A stretch of DNA of 64,000 nt from Siderastrea radians (taxonomy: Eukaryota; Cnidaria; Anthozoa; Scleractinia; Rhizangiidae). A program made the position numbers and the translations under genes. The notes under the pieces are model-generated. The model saw only the letters and a program-made list of their open reading frames with translations, was not told the DNA's origin and ran no database searches. The stretch is from the NCBI GenBank assembly GCA_964017195.1, contig OZ024897.1, positions 32,521,536 through 32,585,535 of the forward strand. Direction: 5' to 3'. Shown here piece after piece: positions 34,954-43,851 of this stretch. Numbering within the stretch: the stretch's first letter is position 1; each line of letters begins with the position of its first letter.

Positions 34954-36891
34954 TTACATGCAGTGGCTAATTATGAAACTGTCTCTGAACCTGTTTGTCT
35001 TGCAGACAGGCGCAGCAAAGGCGCGTGTCGATCTCAGATTATAATTCTGCTGAGATCGTGATGGCAGAAGGTGTCTGAGTTTATGGTTGCCCTGCGCGTC
35101 AATGTCTTTGAAGAGTTCCTTACATAATGTGCTCCTTCTATCATATAGGGTTGGAAGGCCAGCTTTAACTAAACCTTCACTGTAACTACAATCTGGAAAT
35201 ATCATGCGTAATGCACGGCGCTGAATGCGTTCAATTTCTTCAGAGAGATATAATGGTAGATTGCAATGAAAGACCTGGCATGCATATTCAAGGATTGATC
35301 TGATAACGCTACAATAGAATCTTACAAGGTCATTGTTATCAATACCCGCGCGCTTAAGTTGTCTTAAGAGATAAAGTCTCTTGGCAGCCTTAGTCGTGAT
35401 TGAGTCAATATGCGCAGACCATTTGAGATCGCTGCTTATGACAACGCCAAGAACTTTAGCCGAAGATACCATTTCGAACTCGACCCCTTCTATTGACACC
35501 TGAGAGAAGCAAGGGGGAGTATGCTTGAAGCATGTGCGGATCTCCTTGCACTTGGTTGGATTTAGCTGTAGATGGTTTTCCTGAGACCAGTCGTGGATGT
35601 AATCAGCCGCTTGTTGTAGTGAGCTGAACTTGGAGGCGGGAACAACTTCAGAGACCGTTGTATCATCGGCGAATTTCCACAAGTGGAACCCTTCTGGGAG
35701 ACGGAGATCGTTTATCATCGCTAGAAATAGCCATGGACCCAAACGGGTCCCCTGAGGCACTCCAGCAGGGACATCCAACCAATCAGATAAAACTCCATTC
35801 AGTTTCACCCTCTGCTGTCTGCTCCTTAGAAAATCGATCACCCAATTCACAACTGTAGGTTTCACGCCAAGACTTAAAAGTTTAGCGACCAATATATGAT
35901 GGTCAACGAGGTCAAAAGCTTTTCTAAAGTCTAGTAGGGCAGTCCTTACAGTTGAGCCGGTGCCGTCCGTAGCGCGTAGCCAATGATGGAACATGGAGAT
36001 TAGAGCGAATGTGGTGCATGAACCTGGAATGAATCCAAATTGTGCGGGATCAATGGCCGATAATAGTACTGGTTTCAGTTCCTTATCGATAACAAAGCCC
36101 TCCGCAACCTTAGACAAGGTGGATGTCAATGAAATGGGTCTAAGGTCTTTATTGATGTCATTGACAGTGGGTGCTTTCGGAAGAGGCGGTACATCGGCAA
36201 TCTTCCAGGCCCGGGGAACTTTACACTCGGAGAAGGAGGTATTAAGAATTTCTGCAATTGGTGCAGCCAGAATATCTGCAAATTCCCTTAATACCCAGTT
36301 CGGGAGATCGTCCGGCCCGCCGGCACGTGTGCAGCTGATTTCACGAAGTTTGCGCCCCACAGAGTATTCAGTGACTGAAATGGGCTGATCGTCGTCCATA
36401 TCCACGCGCACGGAGTCAGTTAAGGGCGAGTAATCTTCCATGACGCTGACGAATGCCTTGTTGATTTTGTTTGCAAGGGTAGACTCATCGCACACGAGGT
36501 CGGGGTGAAGAATAGCAGTCAAGTCACGTCCTGTTGTTTTGGCAGACCCGCAAAGCTGCTTAACCTCTCTCCACCAGTTGCGTGGTTTGGAATCTTGCAA
36601 GTCCTTAACCTTGTTCTCGTAGTACACCTTACGACAGCGCTTGCGCTCGCGGTTAACTTTATTTCTAAGGATCTTGAAGAGGGGCTGATTTCCAGAAGCA
36701 AAGGCCTTTTGGCGACGGGTGATGAGCTGCTTGAGCTGCGTTGACACCCAAGGACGATCCGTCTCGTGGATTTTGATGGAGCGCACAGGCATAATTGTGT
36801 CCAAACCGTAGTTGATAACTTCGGTCAGCAGCGACAGTTTTCCTTCACATGTCTGTTCAGAGGACAGCAGATTCGACCAGGGAACTTCCAT
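34954..36891 (-). CDS. LINE reverse transcriptase region
   Basis: The reverse transcriptase part of a non-LTR retrotransposon ORF2 makes cDNA primed at the nicked target. About 645 codons are open. Visible in order are a linker with RPWVSTQLKQLI, the finger/palm region LRPISLTSTLSK, FRKAFDLVDH, GVPQGTRLGPWLF, the catalytic FADDT box, the thumb region KCKEIRT and KVLGVVIS, and a basic C-terminus with CKTNRFRDSFI. The C-terminal CKTNRF-FI motif recurs in the fragment at 46620-46808. It overlaps the endonuclease stop by TGATG in a different frame, so the original single ORF2 appears frameshifted. Confidence 0.88.
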   Translation of the reverse strand: MEVPWSNLLSSEQTCEGKLSLLTEVINYGLDTIMPVRSIKIHETDRPWVSTQLKQLITRRQKAFASGNQPLFKILRNKVNRERKRCRKVYYENKVKDLQDSKPRNWWREVKQLCGSAKTTGRDLTAILHPDLVCDESTLANKINKAFVSVMEDYSPLTDSVRVDMDDDQPISVTEYSVGRKLREISCTRAGGPDDLPNWVLREFADILAAPIAEILNTSFSECKVPRAWKIADVPPLPKAPTVNDINKDLRPISLTSTLSKVAEGFVIDKELKPVLLSAIDPAQFGFIPGSCTTFALISMFHHWLRATDGTGSTVRTALLDFRKAFDLVDHHILVAKLLSLGVKPTVVNWVIDFLRSRQQRVKLNGVLSDWLDVPAGVPQGTRLGPWLFLAMINDLRLPEGFHLWKFADDTTVSEVVPASKFSSLQQAADYIHDWSQENHLQLNPTKCKEIRTCFKHTPPCFSQVSIEGVEFEMVSSAKVLGVVISSDLKWSAHIDSITTKAAKRLYLLRQLKRAGIDNNDLVRFYCSVIRSILEYACQVFHCNLPLYLSEEIERIQRRALRMIFPDCSYSEGLVKAGLPTLYDRRSTLCKELFKDIDAQGNHKLRHLLPSRSQQNYNLRSTRAFAAPVCKTNRFRDSFIISHCM

Positions 36892-37738
36892 CAAAAATCG
36901 CCCAACACTATTGACTTTGCTAGGGCGCTTGTCTCTCGATTTAATGATCTTGTGCTTTGGCTTCGAGGCACCGCGCGTCCCAGACAGCCCATGTAGATGG
37001 TCACGTGGTCAGATAGTCCAAATGGAGGTAGGCGAGTCGGGACGGAGAAGTAATCATCTAAGTTCGTAAAAATCTGATCCAGAGTCTTATCACCCCTAGT
37101 TGGAAATTTAACAGTCGGTTTCAGGTTAAACGATTTCAACGCTGACTGGATCATAGGAAGGAAAGTTCTATTGAAGTCGCCTGCCAAGATAAAGGCACAG
37201 TTGGGGTAGGTTGCCTCCAAGGACACGAGTGACGATATCAGATAATCCTTCATTGCCGCGTCGTCGGCGTCAGGGTACTGATAGATCACACCCATAATGA
37301 TGTTGGAAAAGCCACGCGGTAGACGCCTCGGCCTAAGGTCAGCCCAGAGAACTTCATGATCAGGATGGTAGTAATCAGCTAGAACCGAGCAATTTATAGA
37401 AGATTTGACATACAAGCACACACCGCCATGTTGCCAACCTACGCGATCGCGTCGAAGGATCTGGTAGCCATTGATATTAATCGGCTCATCAGGAACGGCG
37501 CTACTTAGCCATGTCTCGCTAAAAAGTGCCAGCTCAGCGTCCATGGTGGTTATCGCGTGAGCGATCTCATCAATCTTTGGCGCGAGCGACATTGTGTTAG
37601 ATAGAAGAATAGAAGGCACAAAATGTGAGGTCCCACGAGAGCTTGGAGTCACGCTGTTGGTTTCGCATCTTAATGAAGAAGATGAGGTGATATTTTGAAT
37701 ATTTAATAAGTTCCCGTAGTTTACCGAATTTTGTCTTC

Positions 37739-37770
<32 letters not shown>
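36891..37770 (-). CDS. LINE apurinic-type endonuclease region
   Basis: Endonuclease/exonuclease/phosphatase domain that nicks the target for LINE insertion. After an in-frame (AAT)n that reads as poly-Asn, the key segments are SNTMSLAPKIDE, ELALFSETWLS, GGVCLYVKSS, ILAGDFNRTF, KTLDQIFTN and GLSDHVTIYM. These cover the expected Asn, Glu, Asp-Asn and Asp-His positions. It ends at TGA 36891-36893 immediately before the transcriptase frame. The true 5' start is not present. Confidence 0.85.
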
Positions 37771-37772
<2 letters not shown>

Positions 37773-37780
37773 GGGTATTA

Positions 37781-38080
37781 TAAAATTTGGCCTCGTTTGC
37801 ACCTCCCCGTCTGAGAGCCCCCCCCCCTCCGGGCTTTAGAGTTCCTGGGGAAGGGAATAATGCAGACTTTGCTACATTTTCAGTCAAAATGAAAATGGTG
37901 ACTTTCGAAAAGCATCAATTAAGATGGGGTCTGACGATGGCTCCGGGTAGTTTCAGTCACCCACCAAAATCATTCATGTGATCATACCGAGAGGAACTAC
38001 TCAGTGTAATTCACGTTTACGCTTCAGGATGTCATCTGTTCACAACCATGCAGACATTTGAACATTGTTAGTAGAACTAA
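37781..38080. other. Intergenic between LINE and acetyltransferase
   Basis: A 300-bp stretch with a C-rich tract (37819-37827) and the 3' flank of the acetyltransferase gene. No gene is seen. Confidence 0.4.
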
Positions 38081-39124
38081 CTATGATTTGAAGGACTTCA
38101 ATCTCATGAAATCTCTTTGAAATACCCCTAACGGCGCATTGCCTATAATGTCGACATCGACCTCTTTCAGCTGTAACGTGTTCCCCAATACACTTCTCGC
38201 CAAAGGTGTCATGCTTTTGTTTTGAAACGTGAAGAAACTAAATTTGCCTTGGATGACTTCACAAGCGCGTTGAAACTGGCGAAGAAGATGAGCTTTAAAC
38301 AGGTCTGGATCATCAGTGTGAAACGTAGCCAGCCACTCTATGGCGTCCACTCTCTGTGCGTAAAAACCGTGGCTGAAGGACCTCGGGCAGGCCTTGGCGC
38401 CTTTTTCCACGAACAAGTGCATGTCGTGTTCCCTGAAAATTAAATCGATATTTGATCGTAGAGGCTCGAAAGGAATCCGGTCAACGACAAGCAGGTTGTT
38501 TGCAAACAGCTTCGGGGTTGATGCGGGAGACAGGATCACGTCCGAGAAAAATTCTTTCGTACAGGACTCGATTTCCAGCGTATTATCTGAAGCAGGCTTG
38601 CTGGCAGGCGAGGTTTTCTCTTCAACATTATAGTACAATGCATCAAACTCAGCTACTTTTCTCCAAGGAATGTCTTTTGAACTAGGTATTTGGGCTGTAT
38701 ACATGGAATGCCGTTCTCGGTAAACGTTCGGAAAGTTTACTTGCACGAAGTCGTCCAAACCTTGTACGAGTCCTCGAAGGACTCCTAAGCCACGGTAGTC
38801 GGGAACAACGCGACCTGCACAACGAACAGTTGTCTTTCCCTCATCTACGACTAAACATGCAAGCAATCCGATTGGTTTGTCGCTATCCAAAGCTAGCATA
38901 ATCGCTGAGTTATCGAAAGTAAGCCATTGATGAAATACAACGGGTAGATAATCGTGCCCACCGTAAAGACCTTCTGACAGCTTTACAACTTTCTCGAAGT
39001 CGCTTGGTTCAGCGAGGCGAAACGTCAGGTCTTTCATCCGTTGAACACTGACAAACAAAGTACGCCGGATTGATTTTTGTTTCAATGGCATCAGCAAAGC
39101 GCGTGTTTTTTGTACAAAATTCAT
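38081..39124 (-). CDS. GNAT N-acetyltransferase, NAT16/histidine acetyltransferase-like
   Basis: An intronless 347-residue ORF. The GNAT fold opens with TFRLAEPSDFEKVVKLSEG, then YGGHDYLPVVFHQWL, IGLLACLVVDEG, and the acetyl-CoA loop region VVPDYRGLGVLRGLV. The 'GHDYLP..FHQWL' signature and overall length are those I associate with vertebrate NAT16 and fish histidine N-acetyltransferase, so acetyl transfer from acetyl-CoA to a small amine or amino acid is likely; the substrate is not determined. The first Met (39124) has A at -3. An internal Met at 39037 (MKDLTFRLAEP) starts right at the domain and may be the true start, since the first 29 residues have no family counterpart. A paralogue role, not a strict orthologue, is possible. 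Confidence 0.8.
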   Translation of the reverse strand: MNFVQKTRALLMPLKQKSIRRTLFVSVQRMKDLTFRLAEPSDFEKVVKLSEGLYGGHDYLPVVFHQWLTFDNSAIMLALDSDKPIGLLACLVVDEGKTTVRCAGRVVPDYRGLGVLRGLVQGLDDFVQVNFPNVYRERHSMYTAQIPSSKDIPWRKVAEFDALYYNVEEKTSPASKPASDNTLEIESCTKEFFSDVILSPASTPKLFANNLLVVDRIPFEPLRSNIDLIFREHDMHLFVEKGAKACPRSFSHGFYAQRVDAIEWLATFHTDDPDLFKAHLLRQFQRACEVIQGKFSFFTFQNKSMTPLARSVLGNTLQLKEVDVDIIGNAPLGVFQRDFMRLKSFKS

Positions 39125-39564
39125 GATACGACTCAGCTTGGTTTATGCCGTTCAGCTCGTGCTTTTCAGCGTATGCCTTGAACGTGCATGAGGCCGATGA
39201 CACAACAAAAGTTAAACACTAGGGGCCAGCAATTCAAAGAGAACATAATTTACACACTTTCCTTTTGTATCAAAACTCGACCAATATGTAGTCACCATTG
39301 TTTATATGTCAATAAAAACTTGTTTTGAATTCCAGTGACGCTTGACTTATTAAAAAGTGCTGACTTTTCTTTGAAGGATTCTGGTAGTTGCGAGAAAAAG
39401 GTCGTGGTGTAAATGGCCTATATAGGGTCTATAGAGCGGCAGATCCAAACCTTCGCATGGCAGTGAAGGGGCCCTGAGTGGAAAAGGGAGGGGTGGAGAT
39501 TTGCTTTGGTAACTTCCCCCCCTCCGGGGTAATTTTCGTTGTCAAATGCGGGGCTTCTTGACTT

Positions 39565-39570
39565 CGTAGG
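39565..39570. repeat. Left target site duplication CGTAGG
   Basis: CGTAGG directly precedes the first base of the TIR element. The identical hexamer follows its last base at 44850-44855. Confidence 0.85.
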
Positions 39571-39798
39571 AGAGTATATATCCGCTCACATAGACAAATT
39601 TTATGCAAATGAGATGCAGCCCGCGGAGCGGGTTGAGCTGTAAGTGGGAGAGCTCATGAATAATAGCCCTAACCCTAAGCGGCCATCTTGGATTGAACCC
39701 TAAGTATGAAAGCGAGGCTAACCCTAACTCTAACCCTGGTGTGCGCTAACTCAGGCCGATTTCCCATTAACCCTAAGCAGCCATCTTGTTTTTAACCT

Positions 39799-40684
<886 letters not shown>

Positions 40685-40686
40685 GT

Positions 40687-40775
40687 TGCGCCAGCCGGGA
40701 TTCGAACCCGAAGAAGATTTGAAGACATGTCCAATTAGTAACCTAATACTTACCTGAGTGCACCAGCCCCGGGCT
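40687..40775 (-). repeat. tRNA-like segment (SINE-like) adjoining the CTTT tract
   Basis: On the minus strand 'cggggctggtgcactcaggt' resembles an A-box region. The perfect B box GGTTCGAATCC (complement 40698-40708) follows, then GGCTGGCGCAAC and the long CTTT tract. This is the layout of a tRNA-derived SINE with a simple-repeat tail. The right TIR lacks it and keeps only 'agct' at the junction. Confidence 0.6.
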
Positions 40776-41227
40776 GACTGAGTAATGACTTGGATGGGTT
40801 CTATTAGTAGGTTGTTGGATCCAGTCTCTTGCGAAAAAAGAAACGGACCAGGACTCAATATCTCAAATAGGTAGAGTCTGTAAGTTTCGAACCCCGCGAG
40901 AAGGGGTTACTCTGGTGTGAGCTAACCCAGGTCGATTTCCCATTTTTCCATTTCCCATTTCCGAAGATTTCCGAAGATTTCCAAACTTAGAGTCGTCGGC
41001 AGCGAAGCGACCACCCGAAGATTTTATGTGAGTGACTATATGTGAGTGACTATATGTGAGTGACTATATGTGAGTGACTACAATTCCGTGTATTGTAGTG
41101 TTCGAACTCTAGCGGCCATCTTGGATTTTTTGAAGAAGAAACCTTCCCATTTCTAAGTGTAACCCTAGCTACTATTTTAGATCCCCATTTTTACGCTTTT
41201 GGTCATGAGCCTTTATTAAAAATTGGT

Positions 41228-41243
41228 GGTTCCTAAAAGAACC
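41228..41243 (-). terminator. Histone-type 3' stem-loop after the 171-aa gene
   Basis: The minus strand reads GGTTCTTTTAGGAACC followed by ACCACCA, starting 25 nt after the stop codon. It is a six-pair stem with a four-base TTTA loop and ACC behind it, which matches the metazoan histone mRNA 3' stem-loop layout except that the loop-closing pair is T-G instead of T-A. An AATAAA follows about 15 nt further on. Confidence 0.6.
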
Positions 41244-41268
41244 GTTGTATGTATTTGTAGTTTGGGTT

Positions 41269-41784
41269 TTAAAGTTGAGACTGCAGCCATTGGTAAAACA
41301 AATAGGTTTCTTGTTTGGGACAGTGGTGTGTAGGTTTAGCATGACGGCCGCAGGTTAATCCTACATCAAACCCCATGGCGATGAGTTTCTCGACTTTAGG
41401 ACATCCAAAGTCTTCCAAGTTAACGCAAGGAATCTGTAGCTCGTTTAGTAGATTCTTTTCCAAATATCCTCCCTTGTATGCTACCATGTATTGGTGTTGC
41501 GTTCTGGAACGATGATAGGCTGACTCGATCATGGGTTTGATCAGATGTTGAGGTAAGGCTTTTTCTTGCTTGCTCGATTCAAAGCGTAAGCCGTGAATAT
41601 GATGGTAGACATAGTTGACCGTTTTACGATCTCGCTTTTCCAACGAGAGGTAAGGCAACTTGTTTTCCAAGAACCAGCTGAAACTCCCGTGCTGTAAACT
41701 GTAAACACCCATTTCTCTTACAATAAACGGTTGATGGTTCACTTGATACCCATCCAAATCGACAATCATACAGATTTGTTCCAT
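41269..41784 (-). CDS. 'VDLDG' protein of a Polinton-like element, 171 aa
   Basis: Opens MEQICMIVDLDGYQVN, then FIVREMGVYSL, ETYLFYQWLQSQL at the end. The acidic 'VDLDG' strand followed by 'F-VRE' recalls the first motif of a DEDD-type nuclease fold, and a conserved tail has YKGGYLEKNLL, IPCVNLEDFGCPKVE and CGRHAKPTHHCPKQE, with Cys/His spacing that could bind metal. I have a memory of similar 'VD--GF...KE' proteins in invertebrate mobile and viral contexts but cannot name the family, so function is unassigned. It is transcribed away from the 41995 gene across a 210-bp shared promoter. Its last ten codons lie inside the left TIR, and the histone-like stem-loop follows. Confidence 0.7.
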   Translation of the reverse strand: MEQICMIVDLDGYQVNHQPFIVREMGVYSLQHGSFSWFLENKLPYLSLEKRDRKTVNYVYHHIHGLRFESSKQEKALPQHLIKPMIESAYHRSRTQHQYMVAYKGGYLEKNLLNELQIPCVNLEDFGCPKVEKLIAMGFDVGLTCGRHAKPTHHCPKQETYLFYQWLQSQL

Positions 41785-41994
41785 GTTGTCTTCTGTCTAA
41801 AACAGAGTTGATTTGGTTTAACTGTCACACCCTAAACAGGTACAGACTTGCCCCATGATGTCATAACCGTCTTTGTCGGTAGATTGCTTGTCGGAACATG
41901 TCGAAACATACCCGTTGACGTCACAATCCACACCCACCTTGCTCTGTATATAAAAATTTTATTGCGTGAATTTTCTAAAAGGGAACGATCAAAG
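41785..41994. promoter_or_regulatory. Divergent promoter region inside the element
   Basis: A 210-bp gap between two divergent ORFs. TATATAAAA at 41947-41955 lies 40 bp before the plus-strand ATG, a correct TATA distance. TGACGTCA, the perfect palindromic CRE (CREB/ATF) site, is at about 41917-41924. 'gatgtcataacc' and 'catgtcgaaacat' repeat similar half-sites. This suggests host RNA polymerase II transcription. Confidence 0.6.
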
Positions 41995-42291
41995 ATGGCT
42001 GGTTGTTTTCTTTATCTCTCGTCAAGTTTTACGGATTGGTTTCTTTACAAGACACACTTGTACCTGTGTAAGCAGTTGTATGAACCTACCGACTTACCGG
42101 AACCGACAGACGATCCTTTACAGGTGATTGAACTCTGTCAAGGGAATATCGGGCGTTGGATCGTGTTTATGGTCGGGTTGGAAACCTGTCCGAGAGCGTT
42201 TCCTTGTTTTCAAGAAATACGTCGACGTTACGACATTCCCTCTATTGTGACGCTGGATGGTCTACTTCGACTAAAAGACAGACCAAAATGA
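41995..42291 (+). CDS. 98-aa cargo protein, unknown function
   Basis: Starts MAGCFLYLSSSFTDWFLYK, with the ATG 40 bp after a TATA box; an upstream in-frame Met at 41848 lies before the TATA box and is unlikely to be used. The protein has an aromatic, Cys-rich N-terminal half, a central acidic LPEPTDDPLQVIELC, GRWIVFMVGLETCPRAFPCF and a basic end RRRYDIPSIVTLDGLLRLK. There is no signal peptide or zinc-finger pattern. I do not recognise the family. A histone-type stem-loop and then AATAAA (42413-42418) lie after its stop. Confidence 0.65.
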   Translation: MAGCFLYLSSSFTDWFLYKTHLYLCKQLYEPTDLPEPTDDPLQVIELCQGNIGRWIVFMVGLETCPRAFPCFQEIRRRYDIPSIVTLDGLLRLKDRPK

Positions 42292-42370
42292 ACTACAGAT
42301 GTTTTTACTCTACGATCGAAGAATGTCAACGCCGGATGTACACCTAGATGTCACAATCAAAACAAACAAC

Positions 42371-42386
42371 GGTTCTTTTAGGAACC
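42371..42386 (+). terminator. Histone-type 3' stem-loop after the 98-aa gene
   Basis: GGTTCTTTTAGGAACC followed by ACCACCA, 80 nt after the stop. The 24-nt block starting AACGG is identical to the one after the 171-aa gene, although the surrounding sequence is unrelated, so the motif itself is conserved. Confidence 0.6.
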
Positions 42387-42444
42387 ACCAAAGCCTATGA
42401 AAGTAAATGACCAATAAAACATTATTTTTCTGTTTTGAGTAACC

Positions 42445-42508
42445 CGGTGTTTAGAAAAATCAAACCCAACAACATACGGTGTTTAGAAAAATCAAACCCA
42501 ACAACATA
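42445..42508. repeat. Two perfect 32-bp direct repeats
   Basis: 'cggtgtttagaaaaatcaaa' plus 'cccaacaacata' occurs at 42445-42476 and again at 42477-42508 without change. They lie between the convergent ends of the 98-aa gene and the 325-aa gene, about 35 bp beyond the latter's stop. Confidence 0.9.
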
Positions 42509-42543
42509 TTATTTTTGGTTAAGACTGTATTTTATTTTTCTTT

Positions 42544-43521
42544 TCAATACTGTCCAAGAATGGCAGAAGTTGGTCGGGGAATATACCCCAGTTGACCCTG
42601 ACTAAATTGTTTGGGTGAGCTGCCTTCATCTTCGGGACTGTTCTCTTCTACAGTCATGTCCTCTTCTGGACTGTCCTTTTCTGGACTGTCCTCTTCTGGA
42701 CTGTCATACATGTCATCATCAGGTGACTCGTCGGGTGACTCGTCCGTGTCCTCTTCGTCTGTGTCGGGTTCTTCCATAGGTTGAAAAACCCGATTTAGCA
42801 AATATTTGCGCTGGTTGACCCCAGCCTCGACGGCTTCATTGAAATCCATATCTTCCTCTTCTTGGAATTTCTTACGGGTTTCCAAGATGGCCTCATGGAT
42901 CGGGTCCTCTCTAAGCACATGAACCCACTTCAAGTGGTCAATGTACTGTTGTCTCAATTCTTTCTGTAGCTCAGACAACATCTCGTTGTACGCGCGAATT
43001 CTCGCCCGTTTCTTACTCAAACCAGCTTTCCGCAAGCTATTAACGAGATGTCTAAAATCTTTCAATTTGACCACCTTGACCCTATCACGAAATTCATCCC
43101 ACGGATCCATATCTGAGATTTCCTCTTCTTGTTTGACTGGGGATGTGGATGATTCGGGAAACTCATCCAATGCAGTCAAAGTGTTGGGTGACATAGGGTC
43201 TCCAAAAATGTCAAAAACAAATTTCTTTCCTGTTTTCGGATCGACGTGTACCGTAGGACTCCCTAGATCTGTAGGTTCACCTGTTTCTGGTTCTACTGAC
43301 TCAACTGTTTCTGGTTCCGTTGTTTCTGTTGTTTCCGTTGGACTCGGTGGTTCAACGAGGGGTTCAACCGGTCTCACAAAGGGTCTGGGGGGAATAACCT
43401 CGGGTCCCAAATCTGTATCGTGTGGCAAAATGTCTTTGACCTTACAACGATTCCTTTCGTGTCGATAACAATTATTTGGAAAAGTAAATTCTTGACCGCA
43501 ATACCGGCACTGCGAACTCAT
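42544..43521 (-). CDS. C2HC zinc-finger protein with acidic tail, 325 aa
   Basis: The N-terminus carries one zinc finger, CRYCGQEF to RHERNRC (Cys5, Cys8, His21, Cys26, spacing 2-12-4). A Pro/Thr/Glu-rich linker (residues 35-130) follows, then a helical, charged middle (about 145-245, with KKRARIRAYNEMLSELQKEL). The tail from about 248 is strongly acidic with repeated DSPEE-type units. A DNA-binding or nucleoprotein role is a reasonable inference, not shown. The finger shares the C-X2-C...RHER-C pattern with the 67-aa protein next door. A 10-bp perfect inverted repeat sits directly upstream of the start. AATAAA follows on the minus strand just past the stop. Confidence 0.7.
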   Translation of the reverse strand: MSSQCRYCGQEFTFPNNCYRHERNRCKVKDILPHDTDLGPEVIPPRPFVRPVEPLVEPPSPTETTETTEPETVESVEPETGEPTDLGSPTVHVDPKTGKKFVFDIFGDPMSPNTLTALDEFPESSTSPVKQEEEISDMDPWDEFRDRVKVVKLKDFRHLVNSLRKAGLSKKRARIRAYNEMLSELQKELRQQYIDHLKWVHVLREDPIHEAILETRKKFQEEEDMDFNEAVEAGVNQRKYLLNRVFQPMEEPDTDEEDTDESPDESPDDDMYDSPEEDSPEKDSPEEDMTVEENSPEDEGSSPKQFSQGQLGYIPRPTSAILGQY

Positions 43522-43550
43522 CGAGACATCTGTGCAGATTGATGTCTCGA
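43521..43550. promoter_or_regulatory. Perfect 10-bp inverted repeat at the start of the 325-aa gene
   Basis: TCGAGACATC at 43521-43530 and GATGTCTCGA at 43541-43550 pair perfectly across 10 nt and abut the ATG. It could be an operator-like site for the element's own zinc-finger protein or a 5' leader hairpin. Confidence 0.6.
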
Positions 43551-43583
43551 CCCAAAATGAACTCTGGTGATAACTGTTGCTGT

Positions 43584-43787
43584 TTATATAGCTATTTGAA
43601 GATCGGATAGGTCTTTGATACTACTTTGCAGTGATTTCATCAACTTTTCCAATTGCTGTATGATCTCGTCCTTTGGACTATGTTCCGGACAACCATGATG
43701 TTTAGCTTTCCAACAAGTCCTTTCGTGACGCTTTTTATGAAACCTTCGTTGAAACGGTTTATTACAAAACTGACAGTAATAAATCAT
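43584..43787 (-). CDS. Small C2HC zinc-finger/coiled-coil protein, 67 aa
   Basis: Residues 5-25 form a finger, CQFC...RHERTC (spacing 2-12-3), like that of the 325-aa protein. Residues 40-67 (PKDEIIQQLEKLMKSLQ and SSIKDLSDLQIAI) show leucine/isoleucine heptads, a likely short coiled coil for dimerisation. The palindromic 55-bp repeats lie directly upstream, so a repeat-binding role is an attractive guess. Family not recognised. Confidence 0.6.
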   Translation of the reverse strand: MIYYCQFCNKPFQRRFHKKRHERTCWKAKHHGCPEHSPKDEIIQQLEKLMKSLQSSIKDLSDLQIAI

Positions 43788-43851
43788 GTCTGATCAGGGT
43801 TATGTTTACCCGAAAATGACGAGTGTAAAAGCGGGGTTAAATGTTTTATAC

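Larger units (their letters stand above)
34829..37770 (-). mobile_element. CR1/L2-like LINE with 10-bp target duplication
   Basis: TTGGGTATTA occurs at 34819-34828 and again at 37771-37780, bracketing the element as a target site duplication. Inside on the minus strand are an endonuclease region, a reverse transcriptase and a 3' tail ending in 'tctatctatc' plus (TAA)n. The 5' end opens with (AAT)n instead of an ORF1, so the copy is probably 5'-truncated. The endonuclease and transcriptase reading frames are out of register at 36891, which likely inactivates it. Confidence 0.85.

Noticed and set aside
36505..37069. Plus-strand ORFs of 76-85 codons across the LINE
   Set aside because: Shadows of the minus-strand transcriptase and endonuclease frames.
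41848..41994. Upstream in-frame start for the 98-aa gene (147 codons in total)
   Set aside because: It would place the TATA box and CRE inside the coding sequence; the ATG at 41995 fits the TATA distance.
42941..43468. 175-codon plus-strand ORF, Ser/Val/Gly-rich
   Set aside because: Antisense shadow of the acidic Pro/Glu/Ser-rich zinc-finger protein; it has no promoter or domain.
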